NCBI GenBank assembly: GCA_026936325.1
Contig: JAPTHN010000011.1
Span: 25,336,501-25,400,500, forward strand
Direction of reading: 5' to 3'
Length of the DNA: 64,000 bases
From: Platynereis dumerilii
Taxonomy: Eukaryota; Annelida; Polychaeta; Phyllodocida; Nereididae
The position numbers were made by a program, and so were the translations under genes. Positions 24,401-36,980 of the stretch are shown here, in pieces. The notes under the pieces were generated by a model. The model was given only the letters and a program-made list of their open reading frames with translations. It did no database searches and had not been told where the DNA came from. Numbering within the stretch: position 1 is the first letter of the stretch; each line of letters begins with the position of its first letter.

Positions 24401-25384
24401 GTTTTGACTGTTCTGTAAGTCACTGTAACTGCCCTTGAGTAGAATAAGATATGAACCGCTCTACCATTATGGTCTTTCCCAAACCATAGGAACATCATGC
24501 AGTCAAACGGGATTTCATTGGTGACAATGATTCTTTTAATTGTCAATTGACAGGAAGTAGCCCTCATTTGAACAAAGTGCAATTCAAACTAATGGTATGG
24601 TCATGACAATTCACGGGCTCTGTGGCTCATAGTGCAAATTGAAAGTGAATATTTGCTCATCTTCTCCATAGTTACTGAATTAGCTGTAATATTCCAGATT
24701 TGTTCATTTTCTTTGAGTATGGAGGTTTACTAGATCTCATGCTATTGGCACACTTGGGATGATAAGGTAATCTTCAAATTTCAGAATGACTGCCTGAAGT
24801 TTGCAGTTGTAGCTGGAATTTTAGTTGCAGTGGAGTTTTGTAGCATTTTAGTAATTATTGAGAATCTCGGTCAACAGATACAGTGTAATTGCCTTGGGAT
24901 AACCAGATAGATTTCCAAACAAAATATATTTGCCAAAAGAGCTAGAATTTAGGGCTATTTCATAGACCGGATTACTTTGAGAAACTGCTTCCTGAACCAA
25001 TTATCATTACGCCATTATAAAATTAATGAGGAAATCTTCTGGCTGCATGACGATTTTGTGTTTTTTAAACTAACACTTGTGTCGGTGAAAGATGACTAAT
25101 CAGCAGCATTAGCTTTTTGCCATAGCATGATTTTCCCTTTCACTTGTTGAATGAGTCAATGTAGAAATATTTTGAGTTAATACACATAGTGTTGCTTGCT
25201 AATATAATTTGTTTATAGTGGTTAATCATGTGGCTTAAAGAAAGTAAAATACGTTTTGGCAAGTCTCTTGTTCTTCCTAAAATGCAGATTAATCCTCATC
25301 ATCTCCCCCTAAGTTTAATGGATTTTGATTAAGTTTTCAAAACACCAACGCCAGTGTATGATAAGAGAGGAAAATCTTCATTCA
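24401..25384. other. No gene seen
   Basis: AT-rich, non-coding. The minus-strand frame of 149 codons at 24133-24582 overlaps repeat block C and shows no domain, so it is treated as chance. Confidence 0.35.
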
Positions 25385-26512
25385 GCAGCTCTCTTGATGT
25401 CAACTCAGGTTATACCACTCCTCAGGGCTTGCTTTTACTAAAATGGATTAGTTTAACCTTAGTTTAAGAGTTAAACTTTGGTTAGCTAATCTTGGAGTTT
25501 AACCATATTTCATCAAAATAGTTTAACCACAGATTAACTAACTGCGACGTCTTAATCTGTAGCCTCAAAAAACCGCTGAAGAAATAAGTGCCTTTCATCT
25601 ATATTGAGAAGGAGACAAGATGTAAGTTGAGAAAATATTTTTTTCACTCCAACACAGCCTTTCCCTTGTCTTGTTTCATCTGTAATTCTCTAAATCATCA
25701 AGAAAATGCCATGAAAGTTTTGAACTGAGGACATAAACAAAAGTGAGATTGAGGCTGAGTTTAACCTGAATGGTTAACTGGTGGATTAAGCCTACAGAGA
25801 TCAATGATGTTCAAGAATTTGGATTGCAATGAGTTTAACAGGATTTTCCAGAGAGGGAATCGTTATAATATTTAGTGTCAGTTGACAGTGCATTCAGATT
25901 TCAGAAAGAGGCTCAAGTGGCTTGGCCCCTCCCCCTAGCAACACCTTGGATACCAACTCTTTGGTTGGAGGGAACAGCCCCTTATAAGCTGATTTAGGCT
26001 TATCAATGCCAACATTTGGATGTTTTTCATTGTAATATCACTTGCCTTTAGGCATTTACAAATCAAATAATTTAAAATTTGAATAATTTAACAATATAAA
26101 TGCTGCCATTCTATTTTATACCCATACATCGACACATGGATGATGCATCTATAGAACCATTAATGCAAAATGGAATTGATGAACTTTTTTTCTTGACCTT
26201 TACGTAATTATCATTTAAATATTACTTTTGTCCATGTGTGAACAATAAGTGCACACACAGAAAATGACTAAAGAAATGTCAAAAAGTTCTTTTATTATAA
26301 TTTACTTGTGGAAGGCTAAAAGAAGTGTATTGAATTGAACAAAAATCAAGCAAACAATGTATGCATTGCAGCAAGTTTGGTTAAAAAAAAAAGAAGAAAG
26401 TTTTCACATTCTTTTTACATTAATTTTCACAATTTTTTTCTCTTAAAATTGGCCTTTTCCCAATGTGTCAGTCACAAAATAGGGTCAGTGATTTGCTATA
26501 TATATTTGATAG

Positions 26513-27085
26513 CAAATGCGCTTTATCTTTCATTGTCCCTTTTATAATGATATTAGATTTGAGTTCTTCAACAGGATAAGACAAATTAATTTCTTTTTTG
26601 ACTTATTAAATGATGACAGAAAAATTGAATTCCTGATGAAAGATGATTGTATTAAAGAAACAGCTAATTTTATATGTAACGCTTTTGAAAAAAGACAAAG
26701 TGCTTTGTATACATAGTTTAATTTACGTAATTGTCGATACTTGCCAATAACAATACGATACTTGTAATTATATATGTCGACATCAAATTAGCAATATGAT
26801 ATTTGTAAATATGTAAATAGGCCTAATGAAAATTAACATTTCAAGAGTTTGAATTATATATCTAATAGTATATTTTTTGGGATTGCTATTACATATTGGA
26901 CTAATGTATATGTATATCAACAAATCATTTCAAATTTAATTCAAATTTGTATTATTCAACGAAAATTCTGTTATTTTGATGTATTATTGTTTTTGAAGTG
27001 AATTGTAAGCCCAAGAGGGCTGGGGGCTAGAATGTGAGCCCATTTCACGTAAATAAAGAATTTCTCTCTCTCTCTCTCTCTCTGT
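26513..27085 (+). mobile_element. 5'-truncated LINE 3' end, private to copy 1
   Basis: The frame at 26516-26716 reads MRFIFHCPFYNDIRFEFF, the H-x-x-x-CP-x-Y-x-x-x-R pattern of the C-terminal Cys/His region of many LINE RT proteins. A non-coding part follows, then ACGTAAATAAAGAATTT and a (CT)n tail ending at 27085. The matching place in copy 2 of the TIR element (about 34985, inverted) lacks it, so it inserted after the two copies separated. Clade not determined. Confidence 0.7.
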
Positions 27086-27825
27086 GAAAAAAAGTGATAT
27101 TTCTGTTGACAAGGAAAATCTAACGTAAAATACAAATATTCTAAACAGATAGGGCATAGTGTATTATGTAGCTATCCATTCACAATTAGAATAAGGATAA
27201 TTATCAACACTGTAAATGTACCAGCACAAGCTACATATTGGTAAATTGGTTAAACCTAGGACTCTGAAAATCACCAACAAGTGCAAAGAAATTCGGACGC
27301 GTGAACTTTTTCTTCTTTTTTTAAACAGAGTCACAGGTGATTGAGCTCGTATAAATTGAAGTAAATAAGTAAAAATTAGGCAATGACACGCCAATGTAGT
27401 AATTTTTTTGAGATAAACTCTTCAAACACTTGTTTTATTTTTCAAACAGGTAGGGAAAGGTTCTTCCAGTGGGACACATAGACTCTGTATAAAGTATTTT
27501 TAAAAAGTGATATCTTGCTTGGCCTATAGGTTATTGATTGTCAATCAGGCCGTGAAATTAATCGTTTACTAAATCTAAAAGAAAATTGATATTTAGCATA
27601 ACTCAACAACTAAATTAGGGGATGCATTTCTGAAATTAAAAATGATATAGGGTACCTTTGAGTCGGACAGCTGTGTTGTAAAAACATGACATCAAAGGTA
27701 CAAGTGCTGTCATATTTTTTTGAATGGATATAAGACGTCTTGGGCAACACATTGGTGCCAAATACACTGATCAGCTGCTGATGGAAAGCTCTCAATTGGT
27801 CATTTCAGTCCCACTGAAAGTGTAT

Positions 27826-29011
27826 AGAAGGAGGAGATAGGAGGAGATAGAAGGAGGAGATAGAAGGAGGAGATAGAAGGAGGAGATAGAAGGAGGAGAT
27901 AGAAGGAGGAGATAGAAGGAGGAGATAGAAGGAGGAGATAGAAGGAGGAGATGGAATGAGGAGATGGAATGAGGAGATAGAACGAGGAGATAGAAGGAGG
28001 AGATAAGAGGTGGAGATAAGAGGATGAGATAAGAGGATGAGAAAGAGGGAGGAGATGGAAGGATGAGCATACGGAAGCTATAGGAGGAGGAAATGGGAAG
28101 AGGAGGATAATATATCTCCTTATATCTCCTACCTCTTTCTCCTGTCATCATCTTCAACCTCTTCCTCCTAATTCTTATTTCCTACTCATATCTCCTCCTA
28201 TTGCCTCCTCTGATATCCTTATCTGCTCATCCAATCTCCTCCTCCCCCATCACTCTATCCCCTCCTCATATCTCCCCTTTCTATCTCCTCCTACCACTCC
28301 TGTCTCATATTCCTGCCTCTTTCTACATTGTATCTCCTCTGATATCCCATCTCCTCCTTCTCCTGCTCCAATCTCCTCCAATCTCCTACCCTCCCAACTC
28401 CTGCTCCAATTGCCTCCTCCACCTACAGCTTCCTCCCCCCTTCTACCTCCCATTGCTATCTTCTACACATATATATATATCCTCTTCCCCTCTCCTCCAT
28501 TCTCATCCTTGTATCTCATCCTCATAGGCTACTCCTAACTTCCATCCTATATCCATCTCCTCCTATCTCATTCTACCTCCTCTCATATGCCAACTCATCA
28601 TCCCATTTCCTCCTCCGATCTCCTTATCCTATTAACTTCCTACATGTATCTTCCAGCTCCTCACGCTACCTCCTTCTCCTCCTTCTTCTATCTCCTTCTT
28701 CCGTATCTTCCTTCTATCACTTCCTCCTTTCTCCTCCTAATATATCCCCTATCTTCTCATCATGTATCCTCCTCCTCTTGCTATCTCCTCATTCTATCTC
28801 CTCCTACTATCTTATTGGCGCCCCTTATCTCCTCCTACTTCTACTCTTTTATCCTATCTCTTCATTCTGACTCCTCATTCTTACTCCTCCTTCTGCATCG
28901 TCTTCTACACCTCCTCCTCCTATCTGTGCCTTTTATCTTCTCCTCCCTCTATCCCTTTTATTCTATCTCCATCTCCTCCTCCAATTCCTCCTACATTCCC
29001 TTCCTATCCCA
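27826..29011. repeat. Inverted GA/CT minisatellite in copy 1
   Basis: GAAGGAGGAGATA (13 bp) is repeated head to tail from about 27826 to 28110. The strand composition then switches to TCTCCTCCT-rich units up to about 29011, so the two halves can pair as a long purine/pyrimidine hairpin. Ser/Leu/Pro-rich frames across it, on both strands, are composition artefacts. Confidence 0.9.
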
Positions 29012-29143
29012 CACTGTAAATCCAGCTATCGGCAGCTAGTTAAAACTACAGTACATGCAAACAACAAATTTCTACCGTAAAGTGGCTATTTTTCGTATTC
29101 GTTACGGTAGCTGCTGTTAAAGCAACACATCAGGTTTACAGTG
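29012..29143. mobile_element. Small MITE with CACTGTAAA ends
   Basis: CACTGTAAATCC at the left and GGTTTACAGTG at the right are imperfect inverted ends, and the CT-rich minisatellite flanks both sides. The inverted counterpart in copy 2 spans 31619-32903 and contains a further 1151-bp insertion. Confidence 0.65.
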
Positions 29144-29768
29144 CACCTCCTCATCCTATCTCTTAATTCCTATCTCGTCCTATCTTCCATTTCCTCATCC
29201 TATATCCACCTCTTCTTGTCTCCTTTAACTATTATATTGTCCTCCTTCCTCCACCTATCACAGCATTAAATGAAATCTAAACAAACAATTCAAGAAATTG
29301 ACTTAGTACTGCACTATTTTAATAGGCAATTAATTGCATTGCTGCAGTAGAACACCCAGAGTTCAAGAATTAAAATACTGCGGCCTGCAATGGGGACAGT
29401 CCCAATTTTGTGATACTGTAGTTGGAGTGGGGACAGGAACGGGAACCACCCTAGTTCTGGGGCATGGCCCAATAGCTTTGTGAAACCGGGGCCTGGATTT
29501 TAGAAACCAAGATAACCTTGTATTATCTTCTTAAACCAGCCATATGTGATGGTGGAGTTAATCTCAGTTTAACCTAGGTTTAAACTAGGATCAACATATG
29601 ATAGAATCAAGATTAGTTTAACCAGTCAGGTTAACCAGTGAACCTAGATTAACCACCAGTTTAACTTTTAGTAGAATGAAACACGATTAAACCCCCAGTT
29701 TAACCAAGGATTAAGTCTGGATTAGTTTAACTTCCAGTTAAACCATCTTAGTAAAAGCAAGCCCTGGT

Positions 29769-30964
29769 GATGAAGTCCTTTCTTCGGGTTATTGGATGCC
29801 CAAGTAATTGGCAAGTATGCATGTCCTGCAAATTGTCTGCCCTTCCAAGCCAGTGATATGCCCCCAGAAATTCTTGTCAACTACTGAGAGATGAAGGTCA
29901 CTGGAGACGGTCATATAATAATCAGTCACACAGTAAATCTAGTTTTAAAAAAAGCAGTTTTGCTTTTCCTGGCTGATAATTGAAATTCTCCAATTGACAG
30001 ATAGTTGTACAACCAACAAATCGATAGACAATCGATAGACAAACAAAAATGATAAAGACCGAGATATAGATCGACTTGTTGTCTGGGATCCTATTTCAGT
30101 TTCTTCAATTCGTAATAGTCTGGGCGGAAAAAGGGTAGATAAGTTGCAAATAACTTGGAAGAAAATGTCATGTTCCAGTAACCTTTTACACCGAATACTA
30201 TAAAATGAGTTTAAATTGACTGTATCCAAGAGCTCAATTTACGTTAAGATTCGACAGTCTATAACAAACATACTCTGCAGTAATTAGGAATGTTGTTGAT
30301 ATTTTAAAATATCTCAATTGTTAAAATTCTACTAGCTGTTCACCCTTTCGGGTTTCTTGCTTTTCAAAAACGCGCGAGTTCCATGCAGGTTATTCCCAGG
30401 TTCCAGTAATGTGAAGGCAGCTCCTATTTGCAGCTTCCAGTCAGCTTTCTGTTAGATGAAGTAATGGGGAGTGTTTGGAACTACTGACTGGCAGGGCCGT
30501 ACCCATGGGGTAGTGGGGGGTTGTCACACCCCCCCCCATATTTGCCCAGAGGGGACCCAAGATCATCCTTCCATTGCAGGGTTCATTTTCATTCACCCTG
30601 CAAAGAAGTGTTATAAAATTCTGAAGTTTTCCTTTTTAAAACAACTTTTTTCAGGCGTTATTTAAATAATTGTTTATGATTTCTACAAAGAAAGCAATTG
30701 AGACAACTAGCAGGCAACAATTGCACTCTCAACCATCAATTCAAATGCTTTGAGAGATCTCAAACTGTTAAGTATGTCTATCATATCGGAGGAGAGTTAA
30801 TCTTTTTGTTACAACTTCACAAAAAAGTGCATGTTGTGGTCAGGGCAAAGATGGTCAGGGTAAGTTAATAAGATTATACACTGAGAAGTGAGGATGCCCA
30901 AGATAGAGGTTGCTAAAACACGTTGATTGGACCGAACAATTACCACTAAATAGTAACGTACACC
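29769..30964. other. Spacer between the two TIR elements; right part of a repeat B copy
   Basis: 29769-29890 continues the repeat B block that was split by copy 1 (GTGATGAAGTCCTTTCTTC...). The remainder is non-coding. Near 30490 is a short C/G-run region. No gene is seen. Confidence 0.6.
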
Positions 30965-31721
30965 AGGGCTTGCTTTTACTAAGATGGTTTAACTGGAGGT
31001 TAAACTTAATCCTGGGTTAAACTGGGGGTTTAATCGTGTTTCATTCTACTAAAAGTTAAACTGGTGGTTAATCTAGGTTCACTGGTTAACCTGACTGGTT
31101 AAACTAATCTTGATTCTATCATATGTTAATCCTAGTTTAAACCTAGGTTAAACTGAGATTAACTCCACCATCACATATGGCTGGTTTAAGAAGATAATAC
31201 AAAGTTATCTTGGTTTCTAAAATCCAGGGCCCTTTTTCACAAAGCTATCGGGGCACGCCCCAGTACTAGGGTGGTTCCCGTTCCTGTCCCCACTCCAAAC
31301 TACAGTACTACAGTATCACAAAATTGGGACATGTCTCAATCTGTCCCTTAGCAGTACCCTGTTTCAATGGGACTGTCCCCGTTGCAGGCCGCAATATTTT
31401 AATTCTTGAGCTCTGTGTGTTCTACTGCAGCCATGCAATTAATTGCCTATCAAAATAGTGCAGTACTAAGTCAATTTCTTGAATTGTTTGTTTAGATTTC
31501 ATTTACTGCTGTGATAGGTGGAGGAAGGAGGACAATATAATAGTTAAAGGAGACAAGAAGAGGTGGATATAGGATGAGGAATTGGAAGATAGGAATTAAG
31601 AGATAGGATGAGGAGGTGCACTGTAAACCTGATGTGTTGCTTTAACAGCAGCTACCGTAATGAATACGAAAAAGAGTCACTTTACGGTGGAAAATTGTTG
31701 TTTGCATGAACTGTTTTTTTA

Positions 31722-32872
31722 CAGATGATTTCATATTTGTAGACATATGTGGAAGAAAATACATCATTTTTCCTGCAATTTTCATTGGTTGAGAGAAGGA
31801 ATGACACTACTCTCTCCTGAAAAGTGACATAGCGTTTTACATGGGTGACCATGGCATTCTAATCCATTGATCTGCTCAATGGAACTGACTCTAGCTGTTT
31901 CAAGTGAGAGTTTCTGTTAGTGTTTCACACATTTTTAGTACACACATTCTCAAAGTCTAATACTATGATTATTTTTTACAGAAAACAAAAAAACATGCGT
32001 GTAACATTTTCTCAGATCAGGGCTCTGCCAAGACAACATGACAATGTGCTACAAATTACTGGGACCCTGGTTTGATCCCTATAATGATTTTCAAATGAAT
32101 GTTGGCACCATCACTGGATCAAAAGTGGATCATCCCCTCTATACTAAGGGATAATTCAGAATTAATGACAGGGGAGGGGGGGGGGTTGGGAGTTTTGATG
32201 GAACTTTCTGTGAAAAGTGATACCCCGCTTTGGTTTCACAACTATTTATAGTACCACAATTTTCTTTTGTTAAAATTTCACTCGACAATTAAGCATGTTG
32301 TGAAAAATAAGTACCCCCCTTGAAACAGTTGGGAAAAATTGGTACCCTGTTGGGAAATATTCCCATTACCCCAAGTCATAAGCATGTGCAAAAGGTGGTT
32401 CCCACTGAAGTAAAACTATAGAAACTACAGAAACTACCACCCCCCTTGATGCACTCATAAAATTTAATTCTGAATAGTCCTATACTTTTATCACATACAA
32501 TGCTTTTGGTCAAGGTATGATAATTTAGCTTTCAGACATTTGAAGCCATTCAGATTTGGCTTGAGACTGATTTAATATCAACTGAAGCAATCAACTGTAA
32601 CACAGGAGTGTGAAATACAACAGTTCATGAGGATTGCGGTTTGACATGTGTGAACAACTGCGACAATACCAAGTTGGCCTTTGCAGCAGTTTATTGGTTG
32701 AGATTATGACATAATTTTTCCACCCAACATCATTCGCTTGAAGCAAACTGAAAAAAAGTGACACGCTGTGCACAGCTTGGCCAATCGCCTGGCAGGATTT
32801 TCTGATGTCAGATCAAAAATTTTGCTAATTTTTTTGTTAATTGATTTATGTCTACAAATATGAAATCATCTG
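31722..32872. mobile_element. TA-flanked TIR element (CAGATGATTTCAT family), 1151 bp
   Basis: The ends are CAGATGATTTCATATTTGTA and its complement TACAAATATGAAATCATCTG, with TA on both sides (31720-31721, 32873-32874). Copy 1 of the host element shows the empty site with a single TA. TA duplication fits Tc1/mariner-type insertion. No transposase frame is visible, so it is non-autonomous. A 177-bp relative is at 37363-37539. Confidence 0.85.
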
Positions 32873-32903
32873 TAACTAACTGCCGGCAGCTGGGTTTACA
32901 GTG

Positions 32904-34095
32904 TGGGATAGGAAGGGAATGTTGGAGGAGGAGAATAAAAGGGATAGAGGGAGGAGAAGATAAGAGGCACAGATGGGAGGAGGAGGTGCGGAAGGCGGTG
33001 CAGAAGGAGGAGTTAGAATGAGGAGTCAGAAAGAAGAGACGGGAGATAGGATAAAAGAGTAGAAGTAGGAAGAGATAAGGGGCGCGGATAAGATAGTAGG
33101 ATGAGATAGGATGAGGAGATAGCAAGAGGAGGAGGATACAGGATGAGAAGATAGGGGAGATATTAGGAGGAGAAAGTGATAGAAGGAAGATACGGAAGGA
33201 GGAGATAGAAGAAGGAGGAGCAGGAGAAGGAGGTAGGGTGAGGAGCTGGAAGATACATATGTAGGAAGTTTATAGGATAAGGAGATCGGAGGAGGAAATG
33301 GGAAGATGAGTTGGCATATTACAGGAGGTAGAATTAGATAGGAGGAGATGGATATAGGATGGAAGTTAGGATTAGCCTATGAGGATGAGATACGAGGATG
33401 AGAATGGAGGAGTGGGGAAGAGGATATATATATATATATATATTTGTAGAAGATAGCAATAGGAGGTAGAAGGGGGGAGGAAGGTGGAGGAGGCAATTGG
33501 AGCAGGAGTTGGGAGGGTAGGAGATTGGAGGAGATTGGAGCAGGAGAAGGAGGAGATGGGATATCAGAGGAGATACAATGTAGAAAGAGGCAGGAATATG
33601 AGACAGAAGGAGTAGGAGGAGATAGAAAGGGGAGATATGAGGAGGGGATAGAGTGATGGGGAAGGAGGAGATAGGATGAGCAGATAAGGATATCAGAGGA
33701 GGCAATAGGAGGAGATATCATCCTTCCATCTCCTTCCTCTTTCTCCTCCTTCTATCTCATCCTCTTATCTCCTCCTTCTATATCCTCCTTCTATCTCCTC
33801 CTTCCATCTACTCCTTCTATCTCCTCCTTCTCTCTCCTCCTTCTCTCTCCTCCTTCTATCTCCTCCTTCTATCTCCTCCTTCTATCTCCTCCTTCTATCT
33901 CCTCCTTCTATCTCCTCCTTCTATCTCCTCCTTCTATCTCCTCCTTCTATCTCTTTCTATCTCCTACCTCGACCTCCCGTCTCTTCATCTTTCTATCGCC
34001 TTCTATCTCCTCCTCCTATCTCCTCCTTCTATCTCTTTCTATCTCTTTCTATCTCCTACCTCAACCTCCCATCTCTTTATCTTTCCTCTTAATTC
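32904..34095. repeat. Inverted GA/CT minisatellite in copy 2
   Basis: GA-rich units run from about 32904 to 33722, then switch to CTCCTTCTATCTC-type 13-bp units to about 34095: the mirror image of 27826-29011. A (TA)n run lies near 33426-33443. Confidence 0.9.
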
Positions 34096-35994
34096 CTATC
34101 TATAATCCTGCATGAAAAGTCATTAAAAACTTGCAGTAAAGGCTACTAAATTGCCTGCCGTCATTTTAGGGTAAGTTTTCTTGAGTCGGATACTTATTAG
34201 GAAAGGCAACCTTGAGTTGGACACTTTTAGTGGGACTGAAATGACTAATTGAGAGCTTTTCCATCAGCAGCTGATCAGTGTATTTGGCACCAATGTGTTG
34301 CCCAAGACGTCTTATATCCATTCAAAAAAATATGACAGCACTTGTACCTTTGACGTCATGTTTTTACAACACAGCTGTCCGACTCAAAGGTACCCTATAT
34401 CATTTTTAATTTCAGAAATGTATCCCCTAATTTAGTTGTTGAGTTACGCCAAATGTCAATTTTCTGTTAGATTTAGTAAACGATTAATTTCAGGCCCTGT
34501 TTGACAATCAATAACCCATAGGCCAAGCGAGATATCACTTTTTAAAAATATTTTATACAGAGTCTGTGTGTCCCACTGAAAGAACCTTTCCCTATCTGTT
34601 TGAAAAAATAAAACAAGTGTTTGAATAGTTTATCTCAAAAAAATTACGACATTGGCGTGTCATTGGCTAATTTTTAATTATTTACTTCAATTTATATGAG
34701 CTCAATCACCTGTGACTCTCTTTAAAAAAAGAAGAAAAAGTTCACGCGTCCGAATTTCTTTGCAATTGTTGGTGATTTTCAGAGTCCTAGGTTTAACCAA
34801 TTTACCAATATGTAGCTTGTGCTGGTACATTTACAGTGTTGATAATTATCCTTATTCTAATTGTGAATGGATAGCTACATGATACACTATAGGCCTATCT
34901 TTTTAGAATATTTGCGTTTTACATTAAATTTTCCTTTCCAACCGAAATATCACTTTTTTTTCACAATATTCAAGATGACTTGCTATCAAACATATAGCAA
35001 ATCACTAACCCGATTTTGTGACTTTCACATTGGGAAAAGGCCAATTTTAAGAAAAAAAAATTGTGAAAATTAATGTAAAAAGAATGTGAAAACTTTCTTA
35101 TTTTTCTTTTTTTTTAACCAAACTTGCTGCAATGCATACATTGTTTGCTTGATTTTCGTTCAATTCAATACACTTCTTTTAGCCTTCCACAAGTAAATTA
35201 TAATAAAAGAACTTTTTGACTTTTCTTTAGTCTTTTTCTGTGTGTGCACTTATTGTTGAATGGTTCTATAGATGCATCATACATGTGTCGATGTGTGGGT
35301 ATAAAATAGAATGGCAGCATTTCTATTGTTGAATTATTCAAATTTAAAATTATTGATTTGTAAAGGTAAGTGGTATTACAATGAAAAACATCCACATGTT
35401 GGCATTGATAAGCCTAAATCAGCTTATCTGGGGCTGTTCCCGCCAACCAAAGAGCTGGTATCCAAGGTGTTGCTAGGGGGAGGAGCCAAGCCACTTGAGC
35501 CTCATTCTGAAATCTGAATGCACTGTCAACTGACACTAAATATTATAACGATTCCCTCTCTGGATGATCCTGTTAAACTCATTGCAATCCAAATTCTTGA
35601 ACATTATTGATCTCTGTAGGCTTAATCCACCAGTTAACCATTCAGGTTAAACTCAGCCTCAATCTCAGTTTTGTTTATGTCCTCAGTTCAAAACTTTCAT
35701 GGCATTTTTCTTGAGGATTTAGAGAATTACAAATGAAACAAGACAAGGGAAAGACTGTGTTTGAGTGTAAAAAATATTTTCTCAACTTACATCTTGTCTC
35801 CATCTCCTAAATATAGATGAGAGGCACTTATTTCTTCAGCGGTTTTTTGAGGCTACAGATTAAGACGTCACAGTTAGTTAATCTGTGGTTAAACTATTTT
35901 GATAAAATACGGTTAAACTTCAAGATTAGCTAACCAAAGTTTAACTCTTAAACTAAGGTTAAACTAATCCATTTTAGTAAAAGCAAGCCCAGGC

Positions 35995-36560
35995 GTCAAT
36001 TATTCAATTTCAGAGGGCCGAAAAGACTGACGAAATTTATAGTATATTATGGGACGGCCAAAATGACTGACTTGATAAGCTTATTTCAAAGCCTACCCCC
36101 CCCCCCCCGACTCAACCTTTAGAAATCTATTTCAGAGGGCCCCGCAATGGACTTGAAAAATTTGTTTCAGAGCCAACGGTGGCTCTAGGATATTATTGTT
36201 GGGGATCCGGAGGCTTCAAAATATTTGCCAGGGCCACCAGAAACTAAGCCAAACCCCTTTTGTTGATGCGCATATTTATGGACTAGCATTTTAACACAAT
36301 AAGGACAACATAAACAGTTTAACAAAGATTAATTCGCACATGGAAACTCAAAATTTTCAAAAAAAAACATTTACATGTACTGATTTTGTGAATCTGGCCT
36401 GATTACCATACTTTCAAAATTTTAAGCACAGCCTATTCCAAAAATATTCAAGTGAATAGCAAAGATTCCCATTTTGCTCTCAAATTGCTTCTTTAGCATC
36501 TGACGAAAATGTTACAAAGAAGTTTAATTCCAATTGTCAAATTCGTATGATTACAAAACA
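35995..36560. other. No gene seen
   Basis: Non-coding. It has a C-run near 36100 and a thrice-used phrase TTTCAGAGGGCC or variant (about 36010, 36130 and 36167), suggesting a degraded short repeat. Confidence 0.35.
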
Positions 36561-36569
36561 AATATTCAC

Positions 36570-36980
36570 CAGCAACTTGGAGAAGAAAAGAAATCTATCA
36601 TCAGAGGAGCATGTTGAATGGAACAAACATATACATTAATGAAGATCTGAACAAAGAGGAGAATGAAATATTTTACAAATGCCGAATTATGAAGAAAGAA
36701 GGGAAAATTTCTGGAACATGGACAAACAATTTAAACGTAATATGTAAAACGAAGGATAAGAAAATGAAGTAAACAGTAACAGCTATTATATAAACCATCA
36801 ATTTAATTATATTTTGTAATAACCTACTATTTATTTATTAGAAATCAATACTTAGCGTAACTTTCAATTTGATTTAAGATTTAAGATAATGTAATTCCAA
36901 TTTTCTTTACAGGTGCCAGCTCGATAAGCTGAACAGCTTCTCTGGCTACCTAAATAAAAATACATACATACATACAACAT
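36570..36980 (+). mobile_element. LINE ORF1-derived fragment joined to a LINE-type 3' tail
   Basis: The frame at about 36585-36771 reads NGTNIYINEDLNKEENEIFY, then KCRIMKKEGKISGTWTNN, and stops after KDKKMK. The IYINEDL...N...R..KK.GKI...W pattern is one I recognise from ORF1 proteins of several invertebrate LINEs. Only about 130 bases of AT-rich sequence separate it from GGTGCCAGCTCGATAAGC, CTACCTAAATAAAAA and an (ATAC)n tail ending near 36978. No RT or endonuclease lies between. This may be an internally deleted or ORF1-only derivative. Confidence 0.55.

Larger units (their letters stand above)
25424..29768 (+). mobile_element. TIR element 'GGGCTTGC', copy 1, inserted into repeat B
   Basis: Both ends carry the inverted terminus CAGGGCTTGCTTTTACTAA, followed by many TTTAACC/GGTTAAAC words (about 25445-25540 and 29560-29760). 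The insertion is clean. Flanks ...ACCACTCCT and GGTGATGAAGTCC match the uninterrupted repeat B sequence ACTCCTGGTGATGAAG at 22797 and 43565. No target duplication longer than a base or two is apparent. It has no transposase frame. Inside are a LINE fragment, an inverted 13-bp minisatellite and a MITE. A second copy lies inverted at 30965-35994. Confidence 0.8.
30965..35994 (-). mobile_element. TIR element 'GGGCTTGC', copy 2, inverted
   Basis: This is the reverse complement of copy 1 in order and detail. It starts CAGGGCTTGCTTTTACTAAGA and ends TTTTAGTAAAAGCAAGCCC. Shared landmarks include the hexamer-rich TTAAAC ends, the CACTGTAAA MITE, the minisatellite hairpin and the outer region with TAAAATAGAATGGCAGC. 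It is longer than copy 1 because it carries the 1151-bp TA-flanked element, but it lacks the LINE fragment of copy 1. Flanks show no clear target duplication. No transposase frame is present. Confidence 0.8.

Noticed and set aside
23661-24582. Minus-strand frames of 74-149 codons as host exons
   Set aside because: They lie in dispersed repeat B/C, are not kept in the other copies, and show no domain.
27792-29039. Ser/Leu/Pro-rich proteins on both strands
   Set aside because: They are translations of the GA/CT minisatellite; the mirrored copy at 32808-33721 yields the same artefacts.
25424-29768. Helitron, because no target duplication is seen
   Set aside because: The element has clear inverted termini and lacks a CTRR end with a hairpin; no Rep/helicase sequence.
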